From NCBI GenBank assembly GCA_964449075.1, contig CAYVBJ010000004.1, positions 93,383-157,382 of the forward strand: a DNA stretch of 64,000 nt, in the 5' to 3' direction. This stretch comes from CAYVBJ01 sp964449075 (GTDB taxonomy: Bacteria; Bacteroidota; Rhodothermia; Balneolales; Balneolaceae). The notes below the pieces were generated by a model that was not told the origin of the DNA, ran no database searches, and was given only the letters and a program-made list of their open reading frames with translations. Made by a program: the position numbers and the translations under genes. Position 1 is the first letter of the stretch. Each line of letters starts with the position of its first letter. Shown here piece by piece: positions 46,468 to 55,972 of the stretch.

Positions 46468-48024
46468 TTAGAATTCATTCCAGAGACCAGGCAGAATCCG
46501 TTTTTGAAAAGTTCGGTATAACACGTTGAAGTTTATGAAAAGATAGAATCCAATAGCTAAAATCAAAAACCCCATTATCTGTAACCGGTATGTGTGGTAC
46601 TCATAAAGAGGAGCAAAAAGAGTATAACCAAGCAGAAATATAGCTATTGAAAGTGTAAATGTTACTTTTTGTGGAATAACAGGATGCTTGTAACTAAATG
46701 AATCAAAACTCGCTTTTTGGTACTGGTAAAAGGAGCTCCAGGTAAAAATCAGCATAAAACAGATAAAGAAAAACGTGTTCGAGATATAGATATCAAAGAC
46801 ATTGCCAAACTGCGGAAGATAGTATATTTCAAAAATAGTGATTATATAAAACAGGATCAGCGGTACGATAATAACGCCCAAAAACCGTTCTTTAAGTTGT
46901 TTTTCAAACGAAACAGGAAGTTGTTTATGAAGAAGAAGTTCCCTGTTTTCATAACCGAACATATTTGCCATTCCCATTGCAAGCACAGCTACGGGTATAG
47001 CAGCCAGCATAGTCAGGATAAGTACACTTGAAATAATACCGAAGTCGATATAGAGCAATATTGGAATATAGACTAAGGGAATTATAGCAATTGCTAAAAA
47101 CTGAAGACGATTGTACGGATGCTTGATCACATAATAGTAGTATTTGCCTGCGTTAGACCCGAGCCACTGCTTCAAAAATCGCCATAAAACACCGGTTTGC
47201 TGTTTAAGTAATTCAGACTTGGGATTCTGTAAGCTCTCAAGAGTTTTATTATAATTATCTCTGAAAACCAGCAGAATTAACACCGCTAAAAATGAAAGTA
47301 CTGTTGCAGTAAGTGCCGGGTTGTGAGTATACGTTGCAGATGTGTAAATCAATCCGCCCGGCAGCCACGAGAAGAAACCTATGACTTCGGTAAGCTGTAT
47401 GGCTAAACTCTCGATCATTACCCGGGCCTCACTTGATATCATCGCAACCACCTGAAATGTACCCACTACCACAAATATGATACTGAATACAATCGTGCGA
47501 AAACGCTTCTCAAGCAATTGTAAAAACCGGGTTTTTATAGAAAAAATGATTCCGTAATTCAGTAAAATACCGCATAATACTACAGGTACATTCCAAAAAC
47601 TTTCAATTTGAATCGATAAAAAAACCAGCCACGTTACATTGTAAATTAAATTAACTGGATGATAAAGAGCGATTAGATTCAGGTGCCATGCAAGCTTACC
47701 GGCAGGATAACCAAAGGCCAATAATTTCCTGTTCTCATCAACATTAAGCAAACGAGTGCTTGTAAAAGCAAAATGAAGTATCCAGAACAGATTAGCAAAA
47801 ACCACCATAATAAGCTGATGTACTTCGGGTGTAAGCCATGCCATATCAATATCAATAGCATACTGGGGAGTACTGCCAAGAAAAACAACAACCATGGCAC
47901 TGCCCATCAGGTTGAAGAGCATAAGCACTAAAAAAATTGAATATCCGAGAAAAAGAAATGCCTGCAGACGCGTCATACGCGACAGAAACAGTTTCCAGTT
48001 CAGGTATAACAACTTTGCAATCAT
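46468..48024 (-). CDS. ABC exporter membrane subunit, paralogue 1
   Basis: This is a 518-residue polytopic membrane protein with about twelve helices. It shares with the next gene product the segments DENRKLLAFGYPAGKL, HPVNLIYNVTWL and YENRELLLHKQLPV in the same order, so the two are tandem paralogues. It is the first gene of the three-gene ABC operon, 38 bp ahead of its paralogue. The substrate is unknown. Confidence 0.75.
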   Translation of the reverse strand: MIAKLLYLNWKLFLSRMTRLQAFLFLGYSIFLVLMLFNLMGSAMVVVFLGSTPQYAIDIDMAWLTPEVHQLIMVVFANLFWILHFAFTSTRLLNVDENRKLLAFGYPAGKLAWHLNLIALYHPVNLIYNVTWLVFLSIQIESFWNVPVVLCGILLNYGIIFSIKTRFLQLLEKRFRTIVFSIIFVVVGTFQVVAMISSEARVMIESLAIQLTEVIGFFSWLPGGLIYTSATYTHNPALTATVLSFLAVLILLVFRDNYNKTLESLQNPKSELLKQQTGVLWRFLKQWLGSNAGKYYYYVIKHPYNRLQFLAIAIIPLVYIPILLYIDFGIISSVLILTMLAAIPVAVLAMGMANMFGYENRELLLHKQLPVSFEKQLKERFLGVIIVPLILFYIITIFEIYYLPQFGNVFDIYISNTFFFICFMLIFTWSSFYQYQKASFDSFSYKHPVIPQKVTFTLSIAIFLLGYTLFAPLYEYHTYRLQIMGFLILAIGFYLFINFNVLYRTFQKRILPGLWNEF

Positions 48025-48093
48025 CTTTTAATATTTTTAAAGAAAAGAGTTCTCAGAATAGTAAAAGTGACAGCAAAAATGAATTAGTCTCTT

Positions 48094-50919
48094 TTAATTT
48101 AAAATCTCTTTCAAAAAGCGGGCAGTGTGACTTCCTTCGACAGATGAAACCTCTTCAGGTGTTCCCTCTGCCACAACCTGTCCGCCACCAAAACCCCCTT
48201 CAGGACCAATATCAATAATCCAGTCAGCACATTTTATAACATCAAGATTGTGTTCGATGATGATCACAGAATGCCCCTGGTTTACAAGCTCATTAAATGA
48301 TGTAAGTAATTTGGAAATATCTTCGAAGTGCAGCCCTGTGGTTGGCTCGTCGAAAAAGTAGAGAGTATGATCCGTATTCTTTTTGGAAAGGAATTTTGCC
48401 AGTTTCACACGCTGTGCTTCACCGCCGGAGAGTGTTGTGGCACTTTGACCCAGCTTCAGGTAGCCGAGACCCACATCATCAAGCGGCTGAAGTTTATTCA
48501 CAATAGCAGGTTCATCTACAAAAAACTCCAGTGCTTCGCTTACCGGCATATCAAGTATGTTATGAATATTTTTCCCTCGATAGGTAACCTGCAGAATCTC
48601 TTTTCTGAAACGGGTGCCGCCACACTCCTCACAGGTAAGTTCAATATCGGCCATAAACTGCATCTCAATCTTTTGAACACCTTCTCCCTGGCAGCTTTCA
48701 CATCTGCCGCCTGGAACGTTGAATGAAAAATGACCGGGTGTATAGCCCATTATTTTTGACTGCCGGGTATTTGAAAACAGATCCCGGATACCGTCATACG
48801 ATTTGGTATAGGTTGCCGGATTTGACCGGGTTGAGCGGCCAATCGGACTTTGATCCACCATTTCAACCGATTCAATATAACTCAGTCCCGACAGTGATTT
48901 GTGCCGGCCGATTTTTTCTTTATATGTTCCGAACTGGTTTTGAAGAGCTCCATAAAGTGTGTCGTGTACAAGAGTGGATTTACCCGAACCGGATACTCCG
49001 GTTACGCAAACCAGTTTATTCAGCGGAAACTCCACATCGATAATTTTCAAATTGTTTTCCGAGGCACCTGAAACTGTTATTTTCTTACCCGATCCTTTTC
49101 TGCGTTTATCAGGAACGGGAATCTCCATTTTTCCGCTCAGGTATTTGCCGGTAACTGTTTTTGATTTAACCAGTTTATCATAACTGCCGCTGAAAACCAC
49201 TTCGCCGCCATGAATTCCGGCAAACGGACCTATATCGATAATGTTATCGGCAGCCCGGATCATCTCCGGATCGTGCTCCACGACAAGCACTGTGTTTCCG
49301 ATATCACGAAGTGATTTGAGAATATTAATGAGCCGGTCGTTATCGCGCGGGTGCAGCCCGATTGTAGGCTCGTCAAGTACATAGAGGCTTCCGATTAGTG
49401 AACTTCCCAGAGAATTTGCAAGACTGATCCGCTGTGATTCACCACCGCTAAGTGTGTTTGTAAGCCTGTCGAGCGTAAGATAATCGAGACCAACTTCATC
49501 CAGGTATTTCAGCCGTTTTCGGATTTCATACAGAATTTGACCTGCCACATCTTTTTCGAACCGGGTAAGCTCAAGCTTCTCAAAAAATGTACGGGCATGA
49601 CCGATACTCATTTCCGAGACTTCACCGATATGCAACTCATTTACTTTTACATATAGTGCGTCTTTCCGGACCCTATACCCTTCGCACTCGGGGCAGCGGC
49701 TGTATCCGCGATAACGAGAATAGAGAACTCTCATATGAACTTTATAAAACTGGCTTCTCACATCTTCAAAAAAACCGTCAATACCCACATAGTCATCCTT
49801 TCCTTTCCAGATAATCTGCTTAAATTCTTTGGAAAGATCTTTATAGGGTTTATCAATAGGAAGACCGTACCGGGCAGCCACTTTTACCAGGTCTCTTAAA
49901 TATTTACTGAACTTGGGTGAATCAAAAGCAGCAATGGCACCATCACGAAGTGTTCGTTCCGGATCAGGTATTACAAGATCCTCATCGATACCTGCGATTC
50001 TTCCAAAACCTTCGCAGGCATCACAAGCACCAAACGGATTGTTAAACGAAAACATTTGGGGTGTCGGCTCCAGGAACTCAATACCATCTTTTTCAAATCG
50101 CTCACTGAATGGCAACTCTTCGCCATGCCTGATTTTAATACTGCAGCGATCCGATCCTTCCCGAAAAGCAGTTTCCAGGGAATCCGCAATTCTGCTGCGG
50201 GTGTCATCATCTTTTTTAACTGCCAGACGATCAACCAAAACCCGGTATTTATCGGATTTAATTTTTGAGACATCCAGATCCTCGTCTGTTATCTGCAGAA
50301 TTGATTCATCCTCAATATGAAGCAACCTTGTAAACCCTTTTTCTGTCAATAGATTCAGTTCATCTTTAAGGGTGCTTTTGGAGTGGTGAGGAAGTAAAAA
50401 CAAAACATAAAAGCGGGTTCCTTCGTCAAATTTATTGAAAAGCTCCCGGATCACGGTTTTCGGTGTATCCTTTTGTACTTCTTCGCCGGAGACAGGAGAG
50501 ATGGTTTTCCCAATTCTTGCAAAAAGCAGGCGCAGATAGTCAAAAATCTCTGTTGTGGTTCCTACTGTTGATCTCGGATTTGTTGTTGTGGTTTTTTGCT
50601 GGATGGCCATTGCGGGAGAAATCCCCTGCATAAAATCTACATCCGGCTTGTCCATTCGTTCCAAAAACTGACGGGCGTAACTGGAAAGGCTTTCCACATA
50701 CCGGCGCTGACCCTCCGCATAGATGGTGTCAAACGCGAGGCTTGATTTTCCTGATCCGGATACCCCGGTAATAACGGTCATCCGGTTACGGGGAATTTCG
50801 ACATCTATATTTTTAAGGTTATTTACTCTTGCGCCTTTTACTATAATTGGGCGATCCCGGACGGGATTCTTCTTATCGGGTTGGGGTGGTTCTTCCTGTG
50901 TGATCTCTTTTTCAGACAT
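48094..50919 (-). CDS. uvrA: Excinuclease ABC subunit A
   Basis: UvrA (941 residues) is the damage-sensing ATPase of nucleotide excision repair. Two ABC modules are seen, with Walker A GVSGSGKSSLAFDT and GVSGSGKSTLVHDT, signatures TLSGGESQRI and TLSGGEAQRV, and two zinc-binding regions (CDACEGFG ... CPECEGYR and CESCQGEG ... CEECGGTRF). The ATG at 50919 gives the usual N-terminus MSEKEITQ; a TTG at 50943 is also in frame. It is on the same strand as the ABC transporter operon but 69 bp apart from it. Confidence 0.97.
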   Translation of the reverse strand: MSEKEITQEEPPQPDKKNPVRDRPIIVKGARVNNLKNIDVEIPRNRMTVITGVSGSGKSSLAFDTIYAEGQRRYVESLSSYARQFLERMDKPDVDFMQGISPAMAIQQKTTTTNPRSTVGTTTEIFDYLRLLFARIGKTISPVSGEEVQKDTPKTVIRELFNKFDEGTRFYVLFLLPHHSKSTLKDELNLLTEKGFTRLLHIEDESILQITDEDLDVSKIKSDKYRVLVDRLAVKKDDDTRSRIADSLETAFREGSDRCSIKIRHGEELPFSERFEKDGIEFLEPTPQMFSFNNPFGACDACEGFGRIAGIDEDLVIPDPERTLRDGAIAAFDSPKFSKYLRDLVKVAARYGLPIDKPYKDLSKEFKQIIWKGKDDYVGIDGFFEDVRSQFYKVHMRVLYSRYRGYSRCPECEGYRVRKDALYVKVNELHIGEVSEMSIGHARTFFEKLELTRFEKDVAGQILYEIRKRLKYLDEVGLDYLTLDRLTNTLSGGESQRISLANSLGSSLIGSLYVLDEPTIGLHPRDNDRLINILKSLRDIGNTVLVVEHDPEMIRAADNIIDIGPFAGIHGGEVVFSGSYDKLVKSKTVTGKYLSGKMEIPVPDKRRKGSGKKITVSGASENNLKIIDVEFPLNKLVCVTGVSGSGKSTLVHDTLYGALQNQFGTYKEKIGRHKSLSGLSYIESVEMVDQSPIGRSTRSNPATYTKSYDGIRDLFSNTRQSKIMGYTPGHFSFNVPGGRCESCQGEGVQKIEMQFMADIELTCEECGGTRFRKEILQVTYRGKNIHNILDMPVSEALEFFVDEPAIVNKLQPLDDVGLGYLKLGQSATTLSGGEAQRVKLAKFLSKKNTDHTLYFFDEPTTGLHFEDISKLLTSFNELVNQGHSVIIIEHNLDVIKCADWIIDIGPEGGFGGGQVVAEGTPEEVSSVEGSHTARFLKEILN

Positions 50920-51070
50920 ATTATTTGTACGTTGGCAAAACAATGAAGATACAAATAATCAGAACCAAAGTTGAAGAGCTGTCCGTTCAAAAAAATCGTA
51001 AATGAATCTTTTTTTATGCGCTTTCACTGAATCAATAAGAACCGGGAAATGAAAATTTCACCCCGATAAA

Positions 51071-53050
51071 CTACTCCTTCTCATCGGCTGCTTCTTCGTC
51101 CGGTTCAACTTCTTCTCCCTCTAAAAGTTTTGTAACCACTTCGCCGGAAATCTCTTCTTTCTCAATCAGCAATTCGGCAACCCGGTCAAGAACATTCCGG
51201 TTATCTTCAAGTGTTTTTTTTGCCCTTTCGAAAGCGGATTGTGATATTTTTTTTACTTCTTCATCAATCTCGCGTGCAGTTGAATCACTGTATTCGCGTG
51301 GTTTACTCATTTCACGACCGATAAAAACCTCTTCCTCGCCTCTGTCAAATGAAATATTTCCAAATTCTTCACTCATACCCCAATCCATTACCATTTTTCG
51401 GGCCATCTTAGCTACTTGTTGCAGATCATTCTGGGCGCCGCTGGTTGAGGTGTTGAATATTAACTGTTCAGCTGCACGCCCTCCCATCACAACAGCGAGC
51501 CGGTCGAGCATGTACTCTTTATTGTATAAATATTTCTCTTTTTCGGGCAGTTGCTGGGTCATTCCCATAGCGCGCCCTCTCGGTATAATAGTTACTTTAT
51601 GAATGGGATCACTATTTGGCAGTGATGCTGCAACGAGTGCATGACCGGCTTCATGATAGGCAAGCATTTTTTTCTCATCTTCATCAATTTGCATTCCTTC
51701 ACGTTCCAGCCCCATCATTACTTTATCGCGTGCCTTTTCAATATCTTCCATTTTAATTTTTTTGCGCTTGTCACGCCCCGCATACAAAGAGGCTTCATTC
51801 AGTAAGTTTTCAAGATCAGCTCCGCTGAATCCGGGAGTTCCGCGGGCAATTTTTTCAAAGTCAACATCATCATCAAATGGTTTGTTCTTTGCGTGGATCT
51901 TCAAAATTTCCACACGGTGCTTTTGCGAAGGCAGATCAACTGTAATCTGTCTGTCAAAACGACCCGGACGAAGCAGTGCTTTGTCGAGAATATCAGGTCG
52001 GTTGGTTGCAGCCATAACCACAACATTCTCACTCGGTTCAAAACCGTCGAGTTCAGAAAGCAATTGGTTCAGTGTTTGCTCCCGCTCATCATGTCCGCCC
52101 CCAAGCCCGGCTCCCCTGGTTCGTCCAATCGAATCGAGTTCATCAATAAAAATGATACTTGGAGAACGCTCTTTTGCATTTTTAAACATATCACGCACTC
52201 TTTTGGCACCGACTCCGACAAACATCTCCATAAAATCTGAACCGGTAATTGTAAAGAAGGGAACATCCGCTTCACCGGCAACAGCCCTGGCCAAGAGGGT
52301 TTTTCCGGTACCGGGTGGACCTACAAGCAACACACCTTTTGGCAGTTTCGCACCCAGTTCATCAAATCGCTCGGGATTCCGGAGGAACTCGATAATTTCA
52401 CGAAGTTCCGTTTTAGCGCCTTCCATGCCGGCAACATCATCAAATGTAGTTTTTCCTTTTTCAGGGTCCTGAAGCTTTGCCTGGCTTTTCCCGATATTAA
52501 AAATTCCTTGTCCGCGTGATTGCATCCGCTGAAAAAACATATACCCGATAAAAATAAAAAGCAGAAATGGCAGACCAAAAATCAGAAAATACCACCAGTA
52601 GTTCACTGATTCAGGCTCTGCAGAAACGGCGACATTTTTTTCATTAAGAAGATTAAAAAGCTCTTCATCACCGAATGAGGGTATATAAGTTGTAAATCCT
52701 TCATACTGCGTGGTGTCTCCCTGTGCTTGTCGCAGTGACTGGGGATTTTTTAATTTGCCCTGGATCTCTTCTCCCTGTACATGCACCCGTTCCACGTTAT
52801 CCTGCCGCAGTTCTTCTCTGAATTTGGTGTATTCTATTTCAGGTGAAGTACCAAACAAACCGCCGCCTGAATCCTGAAAAATAAAGTAAATCAGTCCGAC
52901 AAGGATAAAGAGATAGATCCAGAATATAGCGCGCGAACCGGATGGCGGATAATTTTTTTTACCCGGTTTTTTGCCGTTCGGCTTCTGTTTGTTATTTCCG
53001 GAATCAGCGCCGTTTTTCTGCCTGTTATTTCGATTCTGTTTATTTGTCAA
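51071..53050 (-). CDS. ftsH: ATP-dependent zinc metalloprotease FtsH
   Basis: This 659-residue membrane AAA+ protease has a basic Asn/Lys-rich N-terminus, transmembrane helices at about 41-58 and 151-172 flanking a periplasmic domain, Walker A GPPGTGKT (244-251), Walker B IIFIDELD, second-region-of-homology RPGRFDRQI and the zinc site HEAGH (466-470). It degrades unassembled or damaged membrane proteins and short-lived regulators. The start is TTG at 53050, since no ATG precedes the first helix. The C-terminal tail is acidic. Confidence 0.97.
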   Translation of the reverse strand: MTNKQNRNNRQKNGADSGNNKQKPNGKKPGKKNYPPSGSRAIFWIYLFILVGLIYFIFQDSGGGLFGTSPEIEYTKFREELRQDNVERVHVQGEEIQGKLKNPQSLRQAQGDTTQYEGFTTYIPSFGDEELFNLLNEKNVAVSAEPESVNYWWYFLIFGLPFLLFIFIGYMFFQRMQSRGQGIFNIGKSQAKLQDPEKGKTTFDDVAGMEGAKTELREIIEFLRNPERFDELGAKLPKGVLLVGPPGTGKTLLARAVAGEADVPFFTITGSDFMEMFVGVGAKRVRDMFKNAKERSPSIIFIDELDSIGRTRGAGLGGGHDEREQTLNQLLSELDGFEPSENVVVMAATNRPDILDKALLRPGRFDRQITVDLPSQKHRVEILKIHAKNKPFDDDVDFEKIARGTPGFSGADLENLLNEASLYAGRDKRKKIKMEDIEKARDKVMMGLEREGMQIDEDEKKMLAYHEAGHALVAASLPNSDPIHKVTIIPRGRAMGMTQQLPEKEKYLYNKEYMLDRLAVVMGGRAAEQLIFNTSTSGAQNDLQQVAKMARKMVMDWGMSEEFGNISFDRGEEEVFIGREMSKPREYSDSTAREIDEEVKKISQSAFERAKKTLEDNRNVLDRVAELLIEKEEISGEVVTKLLEGEEVEPDEEAADEKE

Positions 53051-53280
53051 AATTATACGGATTACAGAATTTTAAAGTGTAAAATGCAGGTTTTGACCTG
53101 GCATCCCGCACGAACACGGTTAACAAAAGAAATTACATCATCTGTTGACTTTTGTGGCACAGGAACAGGTTAATTACTACATAATTGTATATTCAAGATA
53201 CAAATACAGTGGTTTAATATCATTTTATACTGATAAACGAAAAGAGCAGGGATATAATTCTCAGTTTTCATTTCCCGGTT

Positions 53281-54015
53281 TTACAGCAATCCCTTATTTC
53301 TGAAGCTTATATATTCATCTCCTGCGATGATTACATGATCATCCACTGTTATACCCAGCATTAAGCCAGCCTCCCGGATACGGTTGGTGAGCTTAATATC
53401 TGCCCTCGATTCCCTGTTATTCCCGGATGGATGATTGTGAATTAAAATAATTGAATCCGCATCGTTTAGAATAGCGTGATGAAATACATCTTTTGGATCA
53501 ACTATTGTAGCTGTACTGCCGCCTGAACTGATTTTTCGAAATCCGGTGAGTATTTTTGCGGCGTTCAGAAAAGCCACCAGAAATACCTCTCTCGTGAGAT
53601 CGCGAAGCCGCGGCGCAAAATATGCAGCAATATCTTCAGGGGTTGTTATAGTTATCTGTTCTCCCAATGCTGCCATCTGGATTCTTCTTGATAACTCAAA
53701 TACAGATTCAAGTGTTATGGCTTTAACCCTTGCTATTCCCGGGATAACCCTGAGTTGCTGCCAGTTTTTCCTGGCAAGCTGTCGCAAACCGTTGAAGTGT
53801 TCAAGCAGTGCCTGGGAAGTTTCAATTACATTCAGCTCACGGCTTCCCGTTCGAAGTAAAATTGCAAGAAGCTCTGCGTCGGAAAGACTTTCAGCTCCAT
53901 ACTTCATTAGTTTTTCACGTGGCTGCTCATCCGGCCGCATCTCCTTAACTGTGCGTCCCGAATATTTATAATTTTGCCATTTATCTTCCGGATTTTCAAA
54001 CTCTTGTTGAACCAT
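53281..54015 (-). CDS. radC: RadC family JAMM/MPN+ protein
   Basis: This 244-residue protein has an N-terminal helix-hairpin-helix-like domain (ESLSDAELLAILLRTG, VIPGIARVKA) and a C-terminal JAMM metalloprotease-like domain with HNHPSGN (193-199) and Asp206. It was once named a DNA repair protein, but that role has not held up; the JAMM site suggests a hydrolase of unknown substrate. It lies upstream of ftsH in the same direction with a 230-bp gap. Confidence 0.93.
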   Translation of the reverse strand: MVQQEFENPEDKWQNYKYSGRTVKEMRPDEQPREKLMKYGAESLSDAELLAILLRTGSRELNVIETSQALLEHFNGLRQLARKNWQQLRVIPGIARVKAITLESVFELSRRIQMAALGEQITITTPEDIAAYFAPRLRDLTREVFLVAFLNAAKILTGFRKISSGGSTATIVDPKDVFHHAILNDADSIILIHNHPSGNNRESRADIKLTNRIREAGLMLGITVDDHVIIAGDEYISFRNKGLL

Positions 54016-54251
54016 AATTTTTTAATGATTTGATGAATGTTATGTTTCAGTATGAAATGCCGGGCAATCCTAATCAGGCTCTCAAAACCCTGGTGATTTC
54101 CATTCGCTGTTTTCATACATTTTCGGTTTAACTATATGAACCAAAAGAAACCTGCTCCTTACAGTTTTGGATAAAAGTATTTTTTAAAAAGTAAAAAAAT
54201 CCGTTTTATACAATTAGAAAATAAATTTCCCAAAAAAAAGCAAAACAGATT

Positions 54252-54911
54252 ATGGAAGAAAAAATCATCACATACAAAGGAGATGAAATTAAAGTTACAT
54301 TTGATGTCAATAGATGCATCCATTCCGCTGAATGCACCAAGGGTCTGCCGGCGGTTTTTGATGTGGACAAAAAACCATGGGTACAGCCCAACAATAGCTC
54401 TCCCGGTAAAATTGCCGAAGTAATTCATCGATGTCCTACGGGTGCCCTGCAGTACGAAAGGCTCGACGGAAAGGAGAACGAATCACCACCAAAGCAAAAC
54501 AAAATATCTCTTGGCAAGAATGGGCCCGTTTACATGTATGGTGATTTAGAGGTTCAGAACGCCGATGGCGATGTAGTTCTTGAAGATACAAGGTTTGCTC
54601 TTTGCAGATGTGGTGAATCAACCAATAAACCGGCCTGCGACAACAGCCATGAAGAGATTGAATTCACAGCTGATGAAAGCTCTGATCTCGAAAAATTCCC
54701 TGAAACAGAAAGTGAATCTCATGGAAAGCTAATTTTGAAACTGATGAAAAATGGCCCGGTACTGGTAGAAGGAACATACAATATCCAGGAAAATAAAGAC
54801 CAATTCAGTCAATCAGACAAAAATATGGCTCTTTGCCGCTGCGGCGGTTCTTCTAATAAACCATTTTGTGACGGAACACATAAGGATATTGGTTTTAAAA
54901 CATCAGAGTAA
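54252..54911 (+). CDS. Ferredoxin-like plus double CDGSH iron-sulfur protein
   Basis: Three iron-sulfur modules are joined in 219 residues. The first (residues 1-72) is a divergent mono-cluster ferredoxin domain (Fer4_19 type) with Cys22, Cys28 and Cys61. The second and third are CDGSH (mitoNEET-type) [2Fe-2S] sites with Cys118, Cys120, Cys129, His133 and Cys195, Cys197, Cys206, His210 (LCRCG...CDNSH and LCRCG...CDGTH). Such proteins may transfer clusters or electrons, but no partner is encoded here. A DUF423 gene follows after 14 bp. Confidence 0.88.
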   Translation: MEEKIITYKGDEIKVTFDVNRCIHSAECTKGLPAVFDVDKKPWVQPNNSSPGKIAEVIHRCPTGALQYERLDGKENESPPKQNKISLGKNGPVYMYGDLEVQNADGDVVLEDTRFALCRCGESTNKPACDNSHEEIEFTADESSDLEKFPETESESHGKLILKLMKNGPVLVEGTYNIQENKDQFSQSDKNMALCRCGGSSNKPFCDGTHKDIGFKTSE

Positions 54912-54925
54912 TCTTTAGGTAAAAA

Positions 54926-55303
54926 ATGGCACAGTTTTTTTTAATTGCAGGGGCGGTTGCTATGGCACTGGCTGTCGGTTTCGGCGCATTTGGTGCACAT
55001 ATTGTACAGGATATGCTTACAGCCGAAAGATTTGAGGTTTATAAAACCGGGGTAGAATATCATTTCTATCATGGTATAGGTTTACTGATTATCGGTGCGA
55101 TTGCGTTGCATATGCCTGAAAATAACCTGCTCAGTTGGTCCGGCTGGCTTTTGCTTGCAGGCATACTCATTTTCTCGGGCAGTCTGTACCTTCTTACACT
55201 CACTGACACAGCCTGGCTTGGGGCCGTTACTCCAATTGGCGGAGTTGCTTTTATTGCCGGCTGGATACTGTTTGCGATTGCACTTTTGAAACAACAGATA
55301 TAA
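54926..55303 (+). CDS. DUF423 family membrane protein
   Basis: This 125-residue protein has four membrane helices and the DUF423 core FGAFGAHIVQD...VYKTGVEYHFYHGIGLL...FSGSLYLLTLT...TPIGGVAFIAGW. The family (YgdD type) is widespread but of unknown function. The gene starts 14 bp after the iron-sulfur fusion gene. Confidence 0.85.
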   Translation: MAQFFLIAGAVAMALAVGFGAFGAHIVQDMLTAERFEVYKTGVEYHFYHGIGLLIIGAIALHMPENNLLSWSGWLLLAGILIFSGSLYLLTLTDTAWLGAVTPIGGVAFIAGWILFAIALLKQQI

Positions 55304-55350
55304 ATCTGTCCCGTTTTTAATAGAGTGTAATTAACGTAAAAAGTCGATTT

Positions 55351-55857
55351 ATGAAAACCGTTTATTTTTTTCTTCTATTCTCATTGCCACTTTTAACTGC
55401 AGACCTCTTTGCCCAAAATGAGACGGTACGACAGCTAATCTCTCTGGAGGGAATACAGGAAGTCGGGTTCACAGCAAATCTCGAAGGGAGCCGAACAGTT
55501 ACAAGCGATAAAAACCTCACCCCTTCAAACATCCGCCAGGCCGTTGTTGAAGAACTAATAAACAATGATATAAAATTTGCAGATGACGAAGAAGTACGTT
55601 CATCTGCTGATATTCCTTTTCTCTATATGCATATCAACATGCTGGAGCTTGAAAACGGGTTAATCCCGTTTTCCATCGAATTGAGGCTTTATCAGCCCGT
55701 GAAACTTTCACTGAACAGGAATCTCGAAACAAGTGCAAGTACCTGGGAATCTGGTATGGTTGGTATCGTTTCACTTGATCGAATATCTTTAATCAGAGAG
55801 GCAGCTCTGAATGAGGTTTTAACATTTATTGACGATTATCACTCCGCCAATCGTTAA
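55351..55857 (+). CDS. Secreted protein of unknown function
   Basis: A clear signal peptide (VYFFLLFSLPLLTADLFAQ) leads to a mature domain of about 145 residues that I cannot assign. It has alternating strands and helices with no cysteine. It lies 47 bp after DUF423 and 115 bp before the DUF5916 gene on the same strand. Confidence 0.6.
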   Translation: MKTVYFFLLFSLPLLTADLFAQNETVRQLISLEGIQEVGFTANLEGSRTVTSDKNLTPSNIRQAVVEELINNDIKFADDEEVRSSADIPFLYMHINMLELENGLIPFSIELRLYQPVKLSLNRNLETSASTWESGMVGIVSLDRISLIREAALNEVLTFIDDYHSANR

Positions 55858-55972
55858 TTTTTACATTCTGAAATCTTAATTTTTATTACTCTACAAGTAA
55901 GAGACATTCGTTTTTGACATCGTCATTGTACCGATCTCTGCAGAATCAATTTAAAAATTCGGAACCCTGTTA

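Noticed and set aside
51762..52472. 236-residue open frame on the plus strand opposite ftsH
   Set aside because: It is antisense to the conserved AAA domain of ftsH, has low-complexity Ser/Arg composition and resembles no family. It is a shadow of codon bias.
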